Of a stretch of 64,000 nt of DNA, positions 7,828-19,150 are shown piece by piece. The number at the start of each line of letters is the position of its first letter. The first letter of the stretch is position 1. Origin of the DNA: Leguminivora glycinivorella (taxonomy: Eukaryota > Arthropoda > Insecta > Lepidoptera > Tortricidae); contig NC_062994.1 in assembly GCF_023078275.1 (NCBI RefSeq), forward strand, positions 8,317,545-8,381,544, read 5' to 3'. The notes beneath the pieces are model-generated. The model searched no databases. It worked only from the letters and a program-made list of their open reading frames with translations, and had not been told where the DNA came from. The translations under genes and the position numbers were made by a program.

Positions 7828-10800
7828 TTAAACATTAAGTATTGAGGTATGCCCCCAAGCTTTCGTCACTATTTGGTTGTCAGATATCATACGCTTATCA
7901 TCATTAGCTGAAAGGGCGACTTTATTTACACTTTGGGTAAATATATTGTGCTTAATCGACTTAAATAATATGTTTCTTCTTTTATTTCATCTCCTTGAAA
8001 TAATGATTTCACGTAATGAGAAAACTCAAATTTGCATACTACAGGTTCTCTCACACCCTTAGCTTTTTTAATAATTTTATCAACTGTTTTGATAGAATAC
8101 ACTTTAGAACGAAGTCCAACATACTCTTTAATCATTTTTCCTTTCATTTCATCCTTAAAAAGTCCTGGCACTTTTTTATTTTGAACAGGTAATAAAAATT
8201 TATTATCAATATCGTAACAACTAGTATCGAAATATGTTAAAAAATGCATTCTTAAATCTTTAAAAAAGTCTTTTGTTTGTATATAATAAACAAAACTATC
8301 TGTATCCGTGTAACACATTTGTAGACGAGTATCATAAAAACGTTTAAATACTGAATAATGAAAATCATACATATGACTTTTAGATAACTCTAGTACAGCG
8401 AAACCAATGTAGATCGGTTTATCTAAAATTATTAGATCTGGTTTCAATTGAACTGCCACCAAATTTTCAGTAAAAACTGATACACTGTGAAAATTTGGCC
8501 TTGCAATTAATCTGTCAGCGGTGATTTTCTTTTTGTTGTGTTATCATTGTCTGTCCACTGATTAACTAAGCGCACATCAACCCTTTTCTCAGTATTTTCT
8601 AAAGTTTTACCAAATATACTGTTATTCATCAATTTACAAAAATCTTGTTCAAAGACAGACGTTGCCTCTTGACGTAGCCTTGTATTCATATCAATATATT
8701 GTTTTAAGTAAGGGGACTGTTTGAACGTAATTACTCTATGTACTTTTTTAATTTTAAACCATGTTTAAGACACGTTTTCAAATGTACATAATGAATCACA
8801 TACAAATATTTGTCATATAGATTAGGTACCAGTTTATAATGCGTCCCACCTGGTGGAACACATTTTTCGGGACAAAATGGTAAATCATTATGTTTATCAT
8901 GTAAATCATTGGGGTAAATAATATCAACTTCTAGAATGAAACCATAATCCGAGTCATCAGGGATTTGAGTGATATTTAAAGCACTTATTTCATTGGTTTC
9001 TAGAAACCTAAAGTCTGATAGGGGCATATACTGACACATGCTGTAACCATATAAATTATTACAGTCGATATAAATTAGGTATGAGTCTATCTGGGATGAG
9101 TCATAGTGAGGTAAGTATATGTTATTAGCCTTTGCATATCGTAGAGAGGTCATACAGACTCCCCCTCTTATTCCAGATTGGATCATCTTAAGCATGTTAA
9201 AGTCATCTATAAGCTCTAATTCAATACCAGTTTTCAGAAGCATGGCATCAAATGATAAGCTAGGTGTAGTTAAATAAAAAGCAGGATCCAAGTCATAGTG
9301 TTGTTTGCAAGTAGCGCGAAACTTTTCAAAAATATCGGTTAGCAGAAGAACATCCGTTTGCAAATATAGGTCTGTATATTCACCTAAATTTTGAATTTTA
9401 AACTGTTGCCATACTTTTTGCGCATGATTATAATCTTTTACAGAAATGTTCTCATCAGTGAGCGAATTATGAAAACAGTCAATACTTGGCAGGTATTTTT
9501 CTTCAAAACATTGCCATTTATTCATATACTCATAGGGAAACACACCTTTTCGTGTAAGTAATTCAAACTCCTCATCATTACAAAAATATTTATGTAAATG
9601 AACAAAGTCAGATTTCTGCATAGTTGTAGTTAGTTTTTCTAAACTTGTATCTAAAAATTTGAAAGAATCTACAAAACGAAGCTGAAAATACTCATTCTCG
9701 ATAGGGATAAATTTAGTAAAAGAAATATAGTTTTCTTTGGTTTTAGGTATAACTTTGACGTTTCCAGGTGCCTCCCCCAATTTTTTGATAAATAGATGGC
9801 AATCATAACCAGACAGATTGTGAAAAAAAATAGGTACGAAACAAGGACGTTTATATTGTAAGTTACATATATTATGTGCCGCTCCCCGATATCTTCCTGT
9901 AATGTGACAGTGATCTCGAACCCGATCAGAAAATAGAAAATGGTTACAAATATGACAACGTTTAGCGTTCAAAAAGTTTTGGTCGTCATTCTCATTACAT
10001 ATTATTGGGGTATTTTTGTTCACAATTTTATAAATTTTAGCAACATCTTTGTAGATTGCCTCAATAAATTTATCGACGCAATCAGTACCGCGATAAGAGA
10101 AATAACGATTATGACTCGGATCTGCGTTACAAACAATATGATACCCAAAGGCAGCTGGTATATGATGATGCAAAGTTGTAGTGTTAGGGGTAAGACTATC
10201 ACTAGTATCAGTATCAGAGTCACTAGTTTCAGTTGGTTGTAGTAACGATTCAAAATCTGCATATATAACGAATGGAACATTCTGTTTACGATCGAAATGT
10301 TTAAATTTAATTACTGTCCCCTTTTCTGGTAAAACGGTAACTATTCCAGTACACAAGTGATTTGCGAGTTCTTCCTGCGTGAGAAAAATAACAGACAGGT
10401 TTCGCAAAAGTATATCTTACTATTATGCTTTGTTACTTGTCTGCGCACAAGACGACTCAAGTCTTTAATTAGAACATAATGTGGTGGGTGACTACCATCG
10501 TCTATTAAAAGTAGGTTTATATTTTTTCTACATTTCTGATTACTAGATACTTTAGACTTGTAAAGGGGGCCCACAACAATTTTATTATTTTTCAAACCAA
10601 AAATCGTCAATGAAATCATAGGGTTATTTTTTTCGAATATTCTTATGTCATCAAATGTGACTGGAAAAGAAATTTGAGAAATATTCAAAACGTCTCGAAA
10701 ATTAGGATAAGATGATACTCTTTCAGGGTGTTTTGTAGAAGGATGCAAAGCCGCTGTTACACACCATAAAAAACAGCATTGATCGTTGTTTTGTATATTT

Positions 10801-11366
10801 ATACATGCTTTTTTGTTTTTTATGAACTTTGGCAGGTCAACATAGCTTGAACCTCGTAATGGTTGATACTTGTTAATGTTGATCTCTAAATGAGAGTTAC
10901 TAACAAAAGCCCATCCACTATCACGGTCTTGAAATTCCTCAAATTTTTTCTTTAGACAGTTAACAACTTCGCAAAACAGTGACTCAAAATCATAACTTAA
11001 GTATAAAATTTTATTTTTAGTTCCAAATGATTTTATTGATTGACTATTATCTTTGAACATTAAAAACAATCCAAAGAGCTCGAAATTTACTTTTACGCAC
11101 GTATGTTTCGTAAGTGAATTATCTAAAAGCCGTTTTATTTTGTTTCGAATAGAGTTCATAAACGCATCGACAGACGCCAGACTTTGGTCGTTGGTTGCTG
11201 ATATACGATAAGTGGCAATGCGCATCCGAAATGCAGACTCTACTACTTCAACACCATCATTAAGTAATTTGTTAGAACATACAGTTGTTTTATGTGCAGT
11301 GCTTCGAAGATGACCTGTCCATTTATTTTTGTCTACAGATGAACTACACGGTACACAGAAAGGCAT
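7828..11366 (-). CDS. polB: Protein-primed family B DNA polymerase (Polinton PolB), four frame breaks
   Basis: Replicates the element by protein priming. From the N terminus (11366): a C2H2/U1-type finger (MPFCVPCS..HLRSTAHK), a long N-terminal domain with PLRGSSYVDLPKFI, and a Cys/His finger spanning a break at 10384-10388. Then come exonuclease motifs DFE near 10,255, NLSGYD near 9,815 and Y..D near 9,375; inside them a Cys4/His cluster (CHIC..HCHITGRYRGAAHNIC, near 9,955-9,865) like endonuclease VII. Polymerase motifs: A DCNNLYG near 9,069, B KLMNNSIFGKT near 8,635, C YTDTDS near 8,306. Further breaks lie at 8744-8749, 8525-8528 and about 7951-7955; each equals one missing base. The C terminus (HNIFTQSVNKVALSANDDKR) ends at 7828. 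Length about 1,179 residues, normal for the family. Confidence 0.93.
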
Positions 11367-11950
11367 AATGAATTATGTTAATGCAAAAGATGTAGCTAAA
11401 CTCACTAGGCTATTTTGAAACCGTAATTTGTCAAACACTAATTTAATACATCTATTTACTATTAGCATACGTTGTATTAATCAAAACAGTTGACTCGACT
11501 GACTTCTCATTAAGAATGCAATGAATTGTTAACACTATGCAAAGTATGGTAGTATAAGTCTATAAATATAAATCAAATAAAGTCGCAGTATTAAATTATC
11601 GCATTCGAAAATATTCTTTAAATTTAACAGAAAGTAACCTTTTATCTTACAAAAATTAATTTCTGTATTTATTCATTAAAACTTTTTCGCACATAAAATA
11701 TTGAAAACCTATAATATTTAAGTATCTATTTTTGTACACAAACTATTTATATAAGCGTACGATAATATCGTACGCTATACGAATATATTATATTCTTAAT
11801 GCAAAAACCATATTCGAGATTTAGTTATAGACGTAGGTATCTACCTTTGCTATTAACTATAACTTGATTTTGTCAACAACTTTGAATAAAAAATAACAAA
11901 ATTTTGTTTAAATAGAATTCTCTTACTGTGGGAGATTTGAAAATATTCAA
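11367..11950. other. AT-rich segment to the right of PolB; possible Polinton end
   Basis: No ORF, splice-bounded exon or known repeat is seen. The right terminal repeat of the element should lie here or further right, but it cannot be identified without the left end. A short palindrome (GCGTACGATAATATCGTACGC) lies near 11,755-11,775. Confidence 0.35.
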
Positions 11951-12933
11951 CTAATTTTTTTTATAATTATTATAATAAACAGGTTCACATTCTCCAAAAA
12001 TATTAAAGGCTTGACCTAAGAACGTTTGTATTTGATTCCACTCGGAGGAATTCTCTTGACATTGCAATTTAACCGACGCTAATGCTTTTTTATAACGTTC
12101 TTCAGGCTCAGATTTTTGGTAATCATTAATGTTATACACTTTTAAATCAATGAAAAAATTACCGTCTGTTATCGTAGTGCGTCGACTAGAACCTGTCGAT
12201 ACGCGGCTGGTAAACGATGATGTTGTCTTGACGGTTTTCGAACTGCCCTCGCTGGTGATCTTCTCTTCTTCTCTTATGATTTTGAAGATATCGGTTTCAG
12301 GCGATTTTTTGGAAGAACTGAAAAAATAAAACAGAATTACAATATTTCAAGCAAATGCATTATGTTATAGTTGCACAATCACAATAAAGTAATTTAATTT
12401 TAAAAACAACTAAAAATAAGTAGTACCTAGAGCCAACATTCTTATTTTCACTGGTTGACGTTCGTGCTTTTTTGGTTGTTTTTTTCTTTTGCGCGCAAGG
12501 TGTTGGTGAGGATGAATGTAGTACCCGTCGATTTTCTGTTTCAACTTCGGACCTTAAATAAGAAAAACAATATTAAATATATGTCAATTAATAATAATTA
12601 TGTTGACACAAAACTAAACCAAGTTCATAGTTATGACTGACAACGTTATAAATAGATGAGAATAAGATAACTGAGAAATAAATTAACGTGATAAACACAC
12701 AGATATGCCTTACCAGGATTAAATCCTGTAACCTCAAGCTTAGAAAACAGAGTCACTAACGACTAGACTAGCAGGAACTGTTAAATATAACTCTAAGGAT
12801 TATTTTAATTAATATAAAATAAATGAATTACCTTGCGGCTGAGGATGATTTCCTTTTCTTGATATTCTTTGTAGCAATCTTCTTCGGTTCAGGTGAGGGC
12901 GTGCGCGTGTATACTGAACATTCGGAGTCAGAC
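11951..12933 (-). CDS. Unrecognised spliced gene: three 3' exons, Ser/Lys-rich
   Basis: Three exons on the minus strand have good borders: 12933-12832 (102 nt; acceptor TTTTTTGAAG, donor AAG/GTAATT), 12552-12427 (126 nt; acceptor TTCTTATTTAAG, donor TAG/GTACTA) and terminal 12317-11951 (acceptor TTTATTTTTTCAG, stop at 11951). All introns are phase 2 and the frame runs without stops through all three. The two internal exons open alike (Ser-Asp/Glu after a split Arg/Gly codon) and are Ser/Pro/Lys-rich, like low-complexity nuclear tails. The last exon begins Ser-rich and ends in an ordered-looking part (FFIDLKVYNINDYQKSEPEE, then LGQAFNIFGECEPVYY). I recognise no family. It could be a host gene or part of the Polinton. 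Confidence 0.6.
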
Positions 12934-13391
12934 CTTCAAAAAAGAATAAAAATATACCAACAATACTTAAATCAAAGTTTTAAAGAGATTCGATATATAG
13001 GGTTATAAATACTTACTAACATTTTAAATGAAGTTGAAAGTTGCAGATTCCTCACTTAACAAAAATAACGAGCAGCTTCACGTCGCAATACAGAATAGTA
13101 AAGAAATTGTTGCATAAAAACGCATTATTTTATAGTGAAATATTTGATGAGTTGATATTAAATCGAAACATAAATATATGACTAAAGAACCAAGTTCTGA
13201 CATTCAACTTTAGATCTAAATATTATAAATTTAAATAAATATTATCGTTTTTATAAATTGAAGCACATAATTTATATTCAAAGTATATTACCACTTGTAT
13301 TTCACAAAGCGCCGACAAAGTATCGAATTAACAAATAATACCGCAAGTCTTGCAACACGTGTAAATATGACCGCTACCACGAGTACTTACC
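12934..13391. other. Intron or intergenic sequence, nothing recognised
   Basis: AT-rich, no repeat family known to me. One donor-like site (TTA/GTAAGT, minus strand, near 13,015) does not fit the phase of the next exon. Confidence 0.3.
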
Positions 13392-13426
13392 GATTAAGTT
13401 CAAAATGTTTTTTATTTTTTATTTCA

Positions 13427-13472
<46 letters not shown>

Positions 13473-13507
13473 TGAAATAAAAAATAAAAAACATTTTGAA
13501 CTTAATC
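13392..13507. repeat. Perfect palindrome with an (AT)n centre
   Basis: Arms GATTAAGTTCAAAATG... and its exact complement flank an (AT)n run of about 45 bp. Each arm inward reads TTTTTTATTTTTTATTTCAG, a strong splice-acceptor-like string on both strands. It is either a tiny hairpin MITE expanded at its loop or an AT microsatellite within an old inverted repeat. Confidence 0.8.
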
Positions 13508-14154
13508 ATTTTGAATATGACAAATACCATCAACACTATCGTTTTTCGTTAGTTCGGGTGCTACCTACGTAAGTATTAAACATTTTTGAAAGAAGAAAGA
13601 AAGTAAGAAAATAAAGACATTAATTGCAGCCAAATAAAATATACAATATGAGGCTTACATACTAAACAGTACAAAATCAGTTACATTGGGTTTGGTTTGT
13701 GGTTGCAAAAGGACACCACTCGACATATGCTCTGACACTGATGGTGGCACAGCGCTGGTCTTCCGTGGAGCCTTGGGTCGGGCGATAGTGCAATACAATA
13801 ATTATTATACAATTAAAGGCACAGAGTAATTAAGAAAGTCAGTGACACACTATACAAGGACAAGACTACTTATAATATTTTTGAACATTTATGGAAAACA
13901 ACTTAAAAACAAACCTTCTTCAATGCATATAATATGTATTAACATATTATATGCATTAATTATTTACACTAAATTATTATAAAATCATTAAAGAACAACA
14001 ATGTTTCATACAATAAAACACAACTCACCTTTATAGAATGTTGGTTAAATAATATCATGGTATAGGACAATAAACACAGCGTCATCATTTTCAGTAAGTA
14101 ACATGCAATTCTCATATCAGCGACATTGTTGATTGAAATAAAATACCTCGACAC
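13508..14154 (-). other. Candidate upstream exons of the 12-13 kb gene (low confidence)
   Basis: Minus strand 14154-14032 has an ATG-led frame (MSRYFISINNVADMRIACYL...) ending at a strong donor AAAG/GTGAGT. A second Pro/Ser-rich frame near 13,783-13,690 (acceptor CCGACCCAAG, donor CCAAT/GTAACT) is open. Their phases do not join directly to the phase-2 exon at 12933, so at least one border is wrong or exons are missing. Confidence 0.25.
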
Positions 14155-15540
14155 ATTGTGATTAACACAACAGAAGCGTCATTTCGAATAATAGTTGTTG
14201 ATATGCAGAAAAAAATTATTACTATTATATATATATATAAATGTAATTAACTTAAATTCAATACACTATTCTTTTCAATAGACTTATTTGTCAAAATAAT
14301 TTGAATTTGCGATAGTGAAAAGCAAAAAGGTTCGCGTCTTTCCTGTAGATCATTTCAAAAATAAGGGTTTAAATCCTATCTTTTATTTAATCAGTCTGTA
14401 TTACCATTACTTTTCATTCATTAAGCTTATCAGTATTATGTTCATAAACTTAGATGCGTATATGACTTAGGTAGAAACAGTAACCAATCTCTTATTTTAT
14501 TCTTTAATCGGATTATTACATATCAACATATCGGACTCGACTACCTGTTATCGCATGTTCCGTCACTTGTTTATTTATATATTATATCCAAAGTATGACA
14601 AAGACAAAGCATAGCAGGTTCGACTATTTACGTTTCATAAACAATTTAGAGTATTAATACATACGTACTTTGTTAGTCTTACGATCATATGTATGTATGT
14701 AACTATAGACTTAAATAAAAATTATGCTTTATTTTCAGTGGATAACATTGTTTTTTGATTTAACCTTACTTTAAGTTTTGTTGGTTTTACATTATGAACT
14801 AAGTTTACATGAAGATAAAATTACATAAATGTATTTTGAACTTGAATACGATCGGACTATGGTTGAAATCGGTACTAGTAAAGGCAAATTACGTTAAATC
14901 TCGTAACACCAACGTCACATTTAACAACCAATCACATTGTCAGGTCTACATCGCGCTATTGAAGTTTTTTGTATTCGTTTGTATATATACAATTTACAAT
15001 GAAAGGCATGTCGGAGTGACTGTGGCTATACCGACCGATAGTCTCAGGTACTCTTACCTCTTCGATGTTGCGAGGCATGGCCAACCTTGTGACATTGACT
15101 TGGTAACGCGGTGGCGTGTGCAACATACTTGGTTCTAATAACCCTACCTTGGGCAGGGTATGTATGCATGACACACTACAACGTGATGACGGTTAAACAC
15201 ATACGTGATGACGTATACAGCGATAAATTCCTGTCTCATGGTAGGTGCTGTATTACACGGGTGATCCATGTTGCTAGACGGTCGTAGTAACGTTGGAGAT
15301 CCCATCCATACTCTAACATTACAGTCTCTGGCCAAGTCTGTGTTGTGAGAGTGTGAAAAACACCGTAATAAACCTAGCCCGGCAAACCTCTACCCGATGC
15401 AAATCTGGGCTATGATGGTGCGTTACGAGATCTGGTTCTCAAATAGAACAAGATCTGGTGGGTGCAATGCTAGCAGTACCCGTTGTGTTAAGCCTTTTGC
15501 ATTTTTTTATCGTAACATAAAATCAACCCTCACTTAACAT
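14155..15540. other. Intergenic, no gene or known repeat recognised
   Basis: AT-rich to about 14,800. From 15,000 to 15,530 base composition rises and the text resembles the decayed 3' end of a retroposon, but I cannot place it. Short open frames here are in unrelated composition and lack splice or start context. Confidence 0.3.
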
Positions 15541-15762
15541 AATATTTTGGATTTAGCTGAATACAACGTTAACGGCTACGTATCGAGAAAATCCAAATGC
15601 ATCTCGGTGTTCTACCCCAATGATACGACTACGTATAGGGAAACGGGTTCTACCCCACTGATACGAGCTATATATTGGGGGTTTCTGGACCACGACTGCG
15701 ACAGCGAGCGAAGCGAAGCTGGAGCATTAGGAGTGGGGCAGAACTCCCAATATATAGCTACT
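15541..15762. repeat. Left flank of the foldback with a short inverted repeat
   Basis: AGCTATATATTGGG (15667-15680) and its complement CCCAATATATAGCT (15746-15759) bracket 65 bp containing GACAGCGAGCGAAGCGAAGC. The right half abuts the first array unit, so the left end of the array may have been set by this small hairpin. Confidence 0.5.
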
Positions 15763-17445
15763 AACGTTGTATTTAAAATAAGTTGGGTTAGGGTTTTCTT
15801 GTTACCCTTAAGAGTAACGAAAAGGGGGGCTCGGGGGGCGAAGCCCCCCGCATAAAAGAAAAATTAACGTTGTATTTAAAATAAGTTGGGTTAGCGTTTT
15901 CTTGTGACGTTTCAGAGCAAACAAAGGGGGCTCGGGGGCGAAGCCCCGCATAAAAGAAAGATCAACGTTGTATTTAAAATAAGTTGGGTTAGCGTTTTCT
16001 TGTGACCTTTAAGAGCAAACAAAGGGGGGCTCGGGGGGCGAAGCCCCCCGCATAAAATAAAGATAAACGTTGTATTTAAAATAAGTTGGGTTAGGGTTTT
16101 CTTGTTACCCTTAAGAGTAACAAAAAGGGGGGCTCGGGGGGCGAAGCCCCCCGCATAAAAGAAAAATTAACGTTGTATTTAAAATAAGTTGGGTTAGCGT
16201 TTTCTTGTGACGTTTCAGAGCAAACGAAGGGGGCTCGGGGGCGAAGCCCCCGCATAAAAGAAAGATCAACGTTGTATTTAAAATAAGTTGGGTTAGGGTT
16301 TTCTTGTTACCCTTAAGAGTAACGAAAAGGGGGCTCGGGGGCGAAGCCCCCGCATGAAAGAAAGATCAACGTAGTATTTAGAATAAGTTGGGTTAGCGTT
16401 TTCTTGTGACCTTTAAGAGCAAACAAAGGGGGGCTCGGGGGCGAAGCCCCCGCATGAAAGAAAGATCAACGTAGTATTTAAGATAAGTTGGGTTAGCGTT
16501 TTCTTGTGACCTTTAAGAGCAAACAAAGGGGGGCTCGGGGGCGAAGCCCCCGCATAAAAGAAAGATCAACGTTGTATTTAAAATAAGTTGGGTTAGGGTT
16601 TTCTTGTTACCCTTAAGGGTAACGAAAAGGGGGCTCGGGGGCGAAGCCCCCGCATAAAAGAAAGATTAACGTAGTATTTAAAATAAGTTGGGTTAGCGTT
16701 TTCTTGTGACCTTTAAGAGCAAACAAAGGGGGCTCGGGGGCGAAGCCCCCGCATAAAAGAAAGATTAACGTTGTATTTAAAATAAGTTGGGTTAGGGTTT
16801 TCTTGTGACCCTTAAGGGTAACGAAAAGGGGGCTCGGGGGCGAAGCCCCCGCATAAAAGAAAGATTAACGTAGTATTTAAAGTAAGTTGGGTTAGCGTTT
16901 TCTTGTGACCTTTAAGAGCAAACAAAGGGGGGCTCGGGGGCGAAGCCCCGCATAAAAGAAAGATTAACGTTGTATTTAAAATAAGTTGGGTTAGGGTTTT
17001 CTTGTGACCCTTAAGAGTAACGAAAAGGGGGGCTCGGGGGGCGAAGCCCCCCGCATAAAAGAAAGATCAACGTAGTATTTAAAATAAGTTGGGTTAGGGT
17101 TTTCTTGTGACCCTTAAGAGTAACGAAAAGGGGGATCGGGGGGCGAGGCCCCCACGCATAAAAGAAAGATCAACGTAGTATTTAAAATAAGTTGGGTTAG
17201 CGTTTTCTTGTGACCTTTAAGAGCAAACAAAGGGGGGCTCGGGGGGCGAAGCCCCCCGCATGAAAGAAAGATCAACGTAGTATGTAAGATAAGTGGGGTT
17301 AGCGTTTTCTTGTGACCTTTAAGAGCAAACAAAGGGGGGCTCGGGGGGCGAAGCCCCCCGGATAAAAGAAAGATCAACGTTGTATTTAAAATAAGTTGGG
17401 TGATGGTTTTCCTGTGACCCTTAACAGCAAATAAAGGGGGGCTCG
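15763..17445 (+). repeat. Left tandem array, 17 units of 98-103 bp with GCGAAGC hairpins
   Basis: Units start (AAC) at 15763, 15866, 15964, 16066, 16169, 16268, 16368, 16468, 16568, 16668, 16767, 16867, 16966, 17069, 17172, 17274 and 17376. Each holds an AT-rich half (ATTTAAAATAAGTTGGGTTAG) and a GC hairpin, up to GGGGGGCGAAGCCCCCC, with a GAA loop. Two subtypes alternate: TTAGGG...CCCTTAAG and TTAGCG...CCTTTAAGAG. Apparent ORFs here only reflect the repeat. Confidence 0.95.
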
Positions 17446-18090
17446 GCAAAAACGAAATACTTAAATTTTGTTTGAATTAGTTGAAATGTGACAATATTTT
17501 CTAATCGAGTCAAACAAAATCCCACTAGCTGAGAGCTTCAAAACGATGTATGGCGAAAGTATGTCTCTCTAATGTCTTCAAAAAGTCCGCGATGGCACAT
17601 GTCTATATTGTCTATCTTTTACGGATAACTTACTAGGTATAAACATTTTTATGATAATACCGTAATAAGAAGGTAGCCGCTAGTTATTATTAAGTAGCAA
17701 TTAGCAATAAGTATATACACGTTAAGCCACAAATGGCATGTAAAATCCGCCTACTTGAAATAAATTTATGTATAAATGTTAAAAGTATTTCATTATTAAT
17801 GACTAAAAAGTATAAAATAAATTAATAGTTTAAAAAACACTATAAAACACGCTTTTATAAATGCACGTAAAAGCCAAAAATAAATTATGGATCGTTCAAG
17901 TTGTCTCTATTTGTGAGCTGAAGTTTAAAAACTATGTGCTTTTAATTATAATATTTGATTGTAAAAGCGTGGGGCGCTGGAACAGGAAAGACTTTCTTGT
18001 AAACAAATACTAATCCGAACTTCCTGGCGAATGAAGTTGCAGGAACATAACGTTTACATATGCCGCCTAAGGGTTACCAAAGAGAACCAT
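17446..18090 (+). repeat. Inner unique segment of the left arm
   Basis: It matches 20953-21597 in reverse, with only small differences seen. A 185-bp part (about 17812-17998) also occurs in direct orientation at 20467-20655. No ORF longer than about 50 codons. Confidence 0.85.
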
Positions 18091-18308
18091 TTTTTTAAAA
18101 TCCTCATTTACCTGCTTCCGCAAGATGGCCGCTCGCGAATGTCAAAAGTTTTGTAATGGCTCCCAAATTGAGGCGACTTCGTTGAGGAAATTGGATAAGT
18201 TCTGCATTATGGCGTCGTTTAGAAGCTGGACCATTTGTTTAAGGTGACGATTGAAAATTTTATTTTGTATGTAGCCTAGTCCTATGTAGGATCATTGTGC
18301 TAGTTTAT
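18091..18308. other. Start of the foldback spacer, unplaced
   Basis: Single-copy here; contains CAAGATGGCCGCTCG near 18,122 but no frame or repeat known to me. Confidence 0.3.
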
Positions 18309-18556
18309 AAATAAATAAATAAATATTATAGGACATTCTTACACAGATTGACTGAGGCCCACGGTAAGCTCAAGAAGGCTTGTGTTGTGGGTACTCAGAC
18401 AACGATACATATAATATAAATACATAGAAAACATCCATGACTCAGGAACAAATATCTGTGCTCATCACACAAATAAATGCCCTTACCGGGATTCGAACCC
18501 GGGACCGCGGCGTAGCAGGCAGGGTCACTACCGACTGCGCCAGACCGGTCGTCAAA
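18309..18556 (-). mobile_element. tRNA-headed SINE (family 2), near full length
   Basis: On the minus strand: A box TGGCGCAGTCGGTAGTG, B box GGGTTCGAATCCC, body with GATGAGCACAGATATTTG and ATGGATGTTTTCTATG, and an (ATTT)n tail. This is a common moth SINE. It is not a working tRNA because the body continues as a repeat. Confidence 0.85.
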
Positions 18557-18638
18557 AAGTTTGCAACTGGCGTCCACGTAGGTACTTTGGTTTTCGTCCA
18601 AACACAAAACAGCAAATAATTTATTAAATTGTAACATG

Positions 18639-18860
18639 GCCGGTATAAATATAAATAAAATCAATATTGGGGGACACCTTACACAGATCAACTTAACCTT
18701 AAACTAAGCAAAGCTTGTACTATGGGTGCTAAGCGACGATATACATACTTAAATAGATAAATACATACTTATATACCTAATGCTTATATACATAGAAAAC
18801 ATCCATGACTAAGGAAGAAATATTCTGTGCTCATCACACAAATATATGCCCTACCTATTT
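18639..18860 (-). mobile_element. SINE family 2, 3' part only
   Basis: Minus strand: same body (GTGATGAGCACAGAATATT, ATGGATGTTTTCTATG) without the tRNA head, ending in ATTTATTT. Same orientation as the copy at 18.3 kb, from an independent insertion. Confidence 0.75.
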
Positions 18861-19002
18861 GATGTAACATTTCATGTAAAAATATTGTTTAGACACGAAA
18901 GATTGCAATAAATACACAAATAAATTGATAGGTATCTACTTCCGAATTGAGACTCAAATAAGAAAACCGAAATAATTTATGTAAACCTAATTATACCAGG
19001 TG

Positions 19003-19150
19003 CCGTAGCCGAATGGCATTTCTGCGACGCGAAACGAAAACGAAACGCTGCGAAAGGTAGTCTAGCTCTTTCGCGCCAATACGCAAGAGCGATAGAGATA
19101 GATCTACAAACGTTTCGTTTCGTGAGCGTTTGTGCCATTCGGCTACGTAC
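19003..19150. mobile_element. MITE, GTAGCCGAATGGCA family
   Basis: Ends GTAGCCGAATGGCATTTC and GTGCCATTCGGCTAC are inverted; the interior has CGCCAATACGCAAGAGCGA. About 148 bp. Partial copies at 19636-19745 and 31548-31605; two tandem copies at 36.3-36.6 kb. Confidence 0.8.

Larger units (their letters stand above)
1..11400. mobile_element. Polinton/Maverick element, left end outside the window
   Basis: The block carries the diagnostic Polinton set: FtsK/HerA-type packaging ATPase, retroviral-type integrase, adenain-like cysteine protease, penton-like and hexon-like capsid proteins, and a protein-primed family B DNA polymerase. The left terminal inverted repeat is off the window, so the right one cannot be matched; the right limit is set just past the PolB start and is uncertain. 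Structural genes lie on the plus strand and PolB on the minus strand, converging near 6.4-7.8 kb. Nine one-base frame breaks are present, yet there are no nonsense codons outside the shifted frames, so the copy looks young. Confidence 0.9.

Noticed and set aside
9940..10280. Plus and minus frames within PolB
   Set aside because: They overlap the PolB exonuclease and zinc-cluster frame, which carries recognisable motifs.
15763..17445. CRISPR array, because of regularly spaced repeats
   Set aside because: The whole unit is repeated with no unique spacers, in an insect genome.
15763..17445. Telomeric repeat, because of GGGTTAGGG-like text
   Set aside because: Only one such word per 100-bp unit and only in one subtype; insect telomeres are (TTAGG)n without spacers.
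17114..17449. Open frames of 70-110 codons in the tandem arrays (also 21.5-23.8 kb)
   Set aside because: They repeat the unit sequence, occur in several frames and depend on unit length; no coding signature.
18480..18556. tRNA gene
   Set aside because: A and B boxes are present, but a dispersed SINE body follows and a second copy of the body lies 100 bp away.
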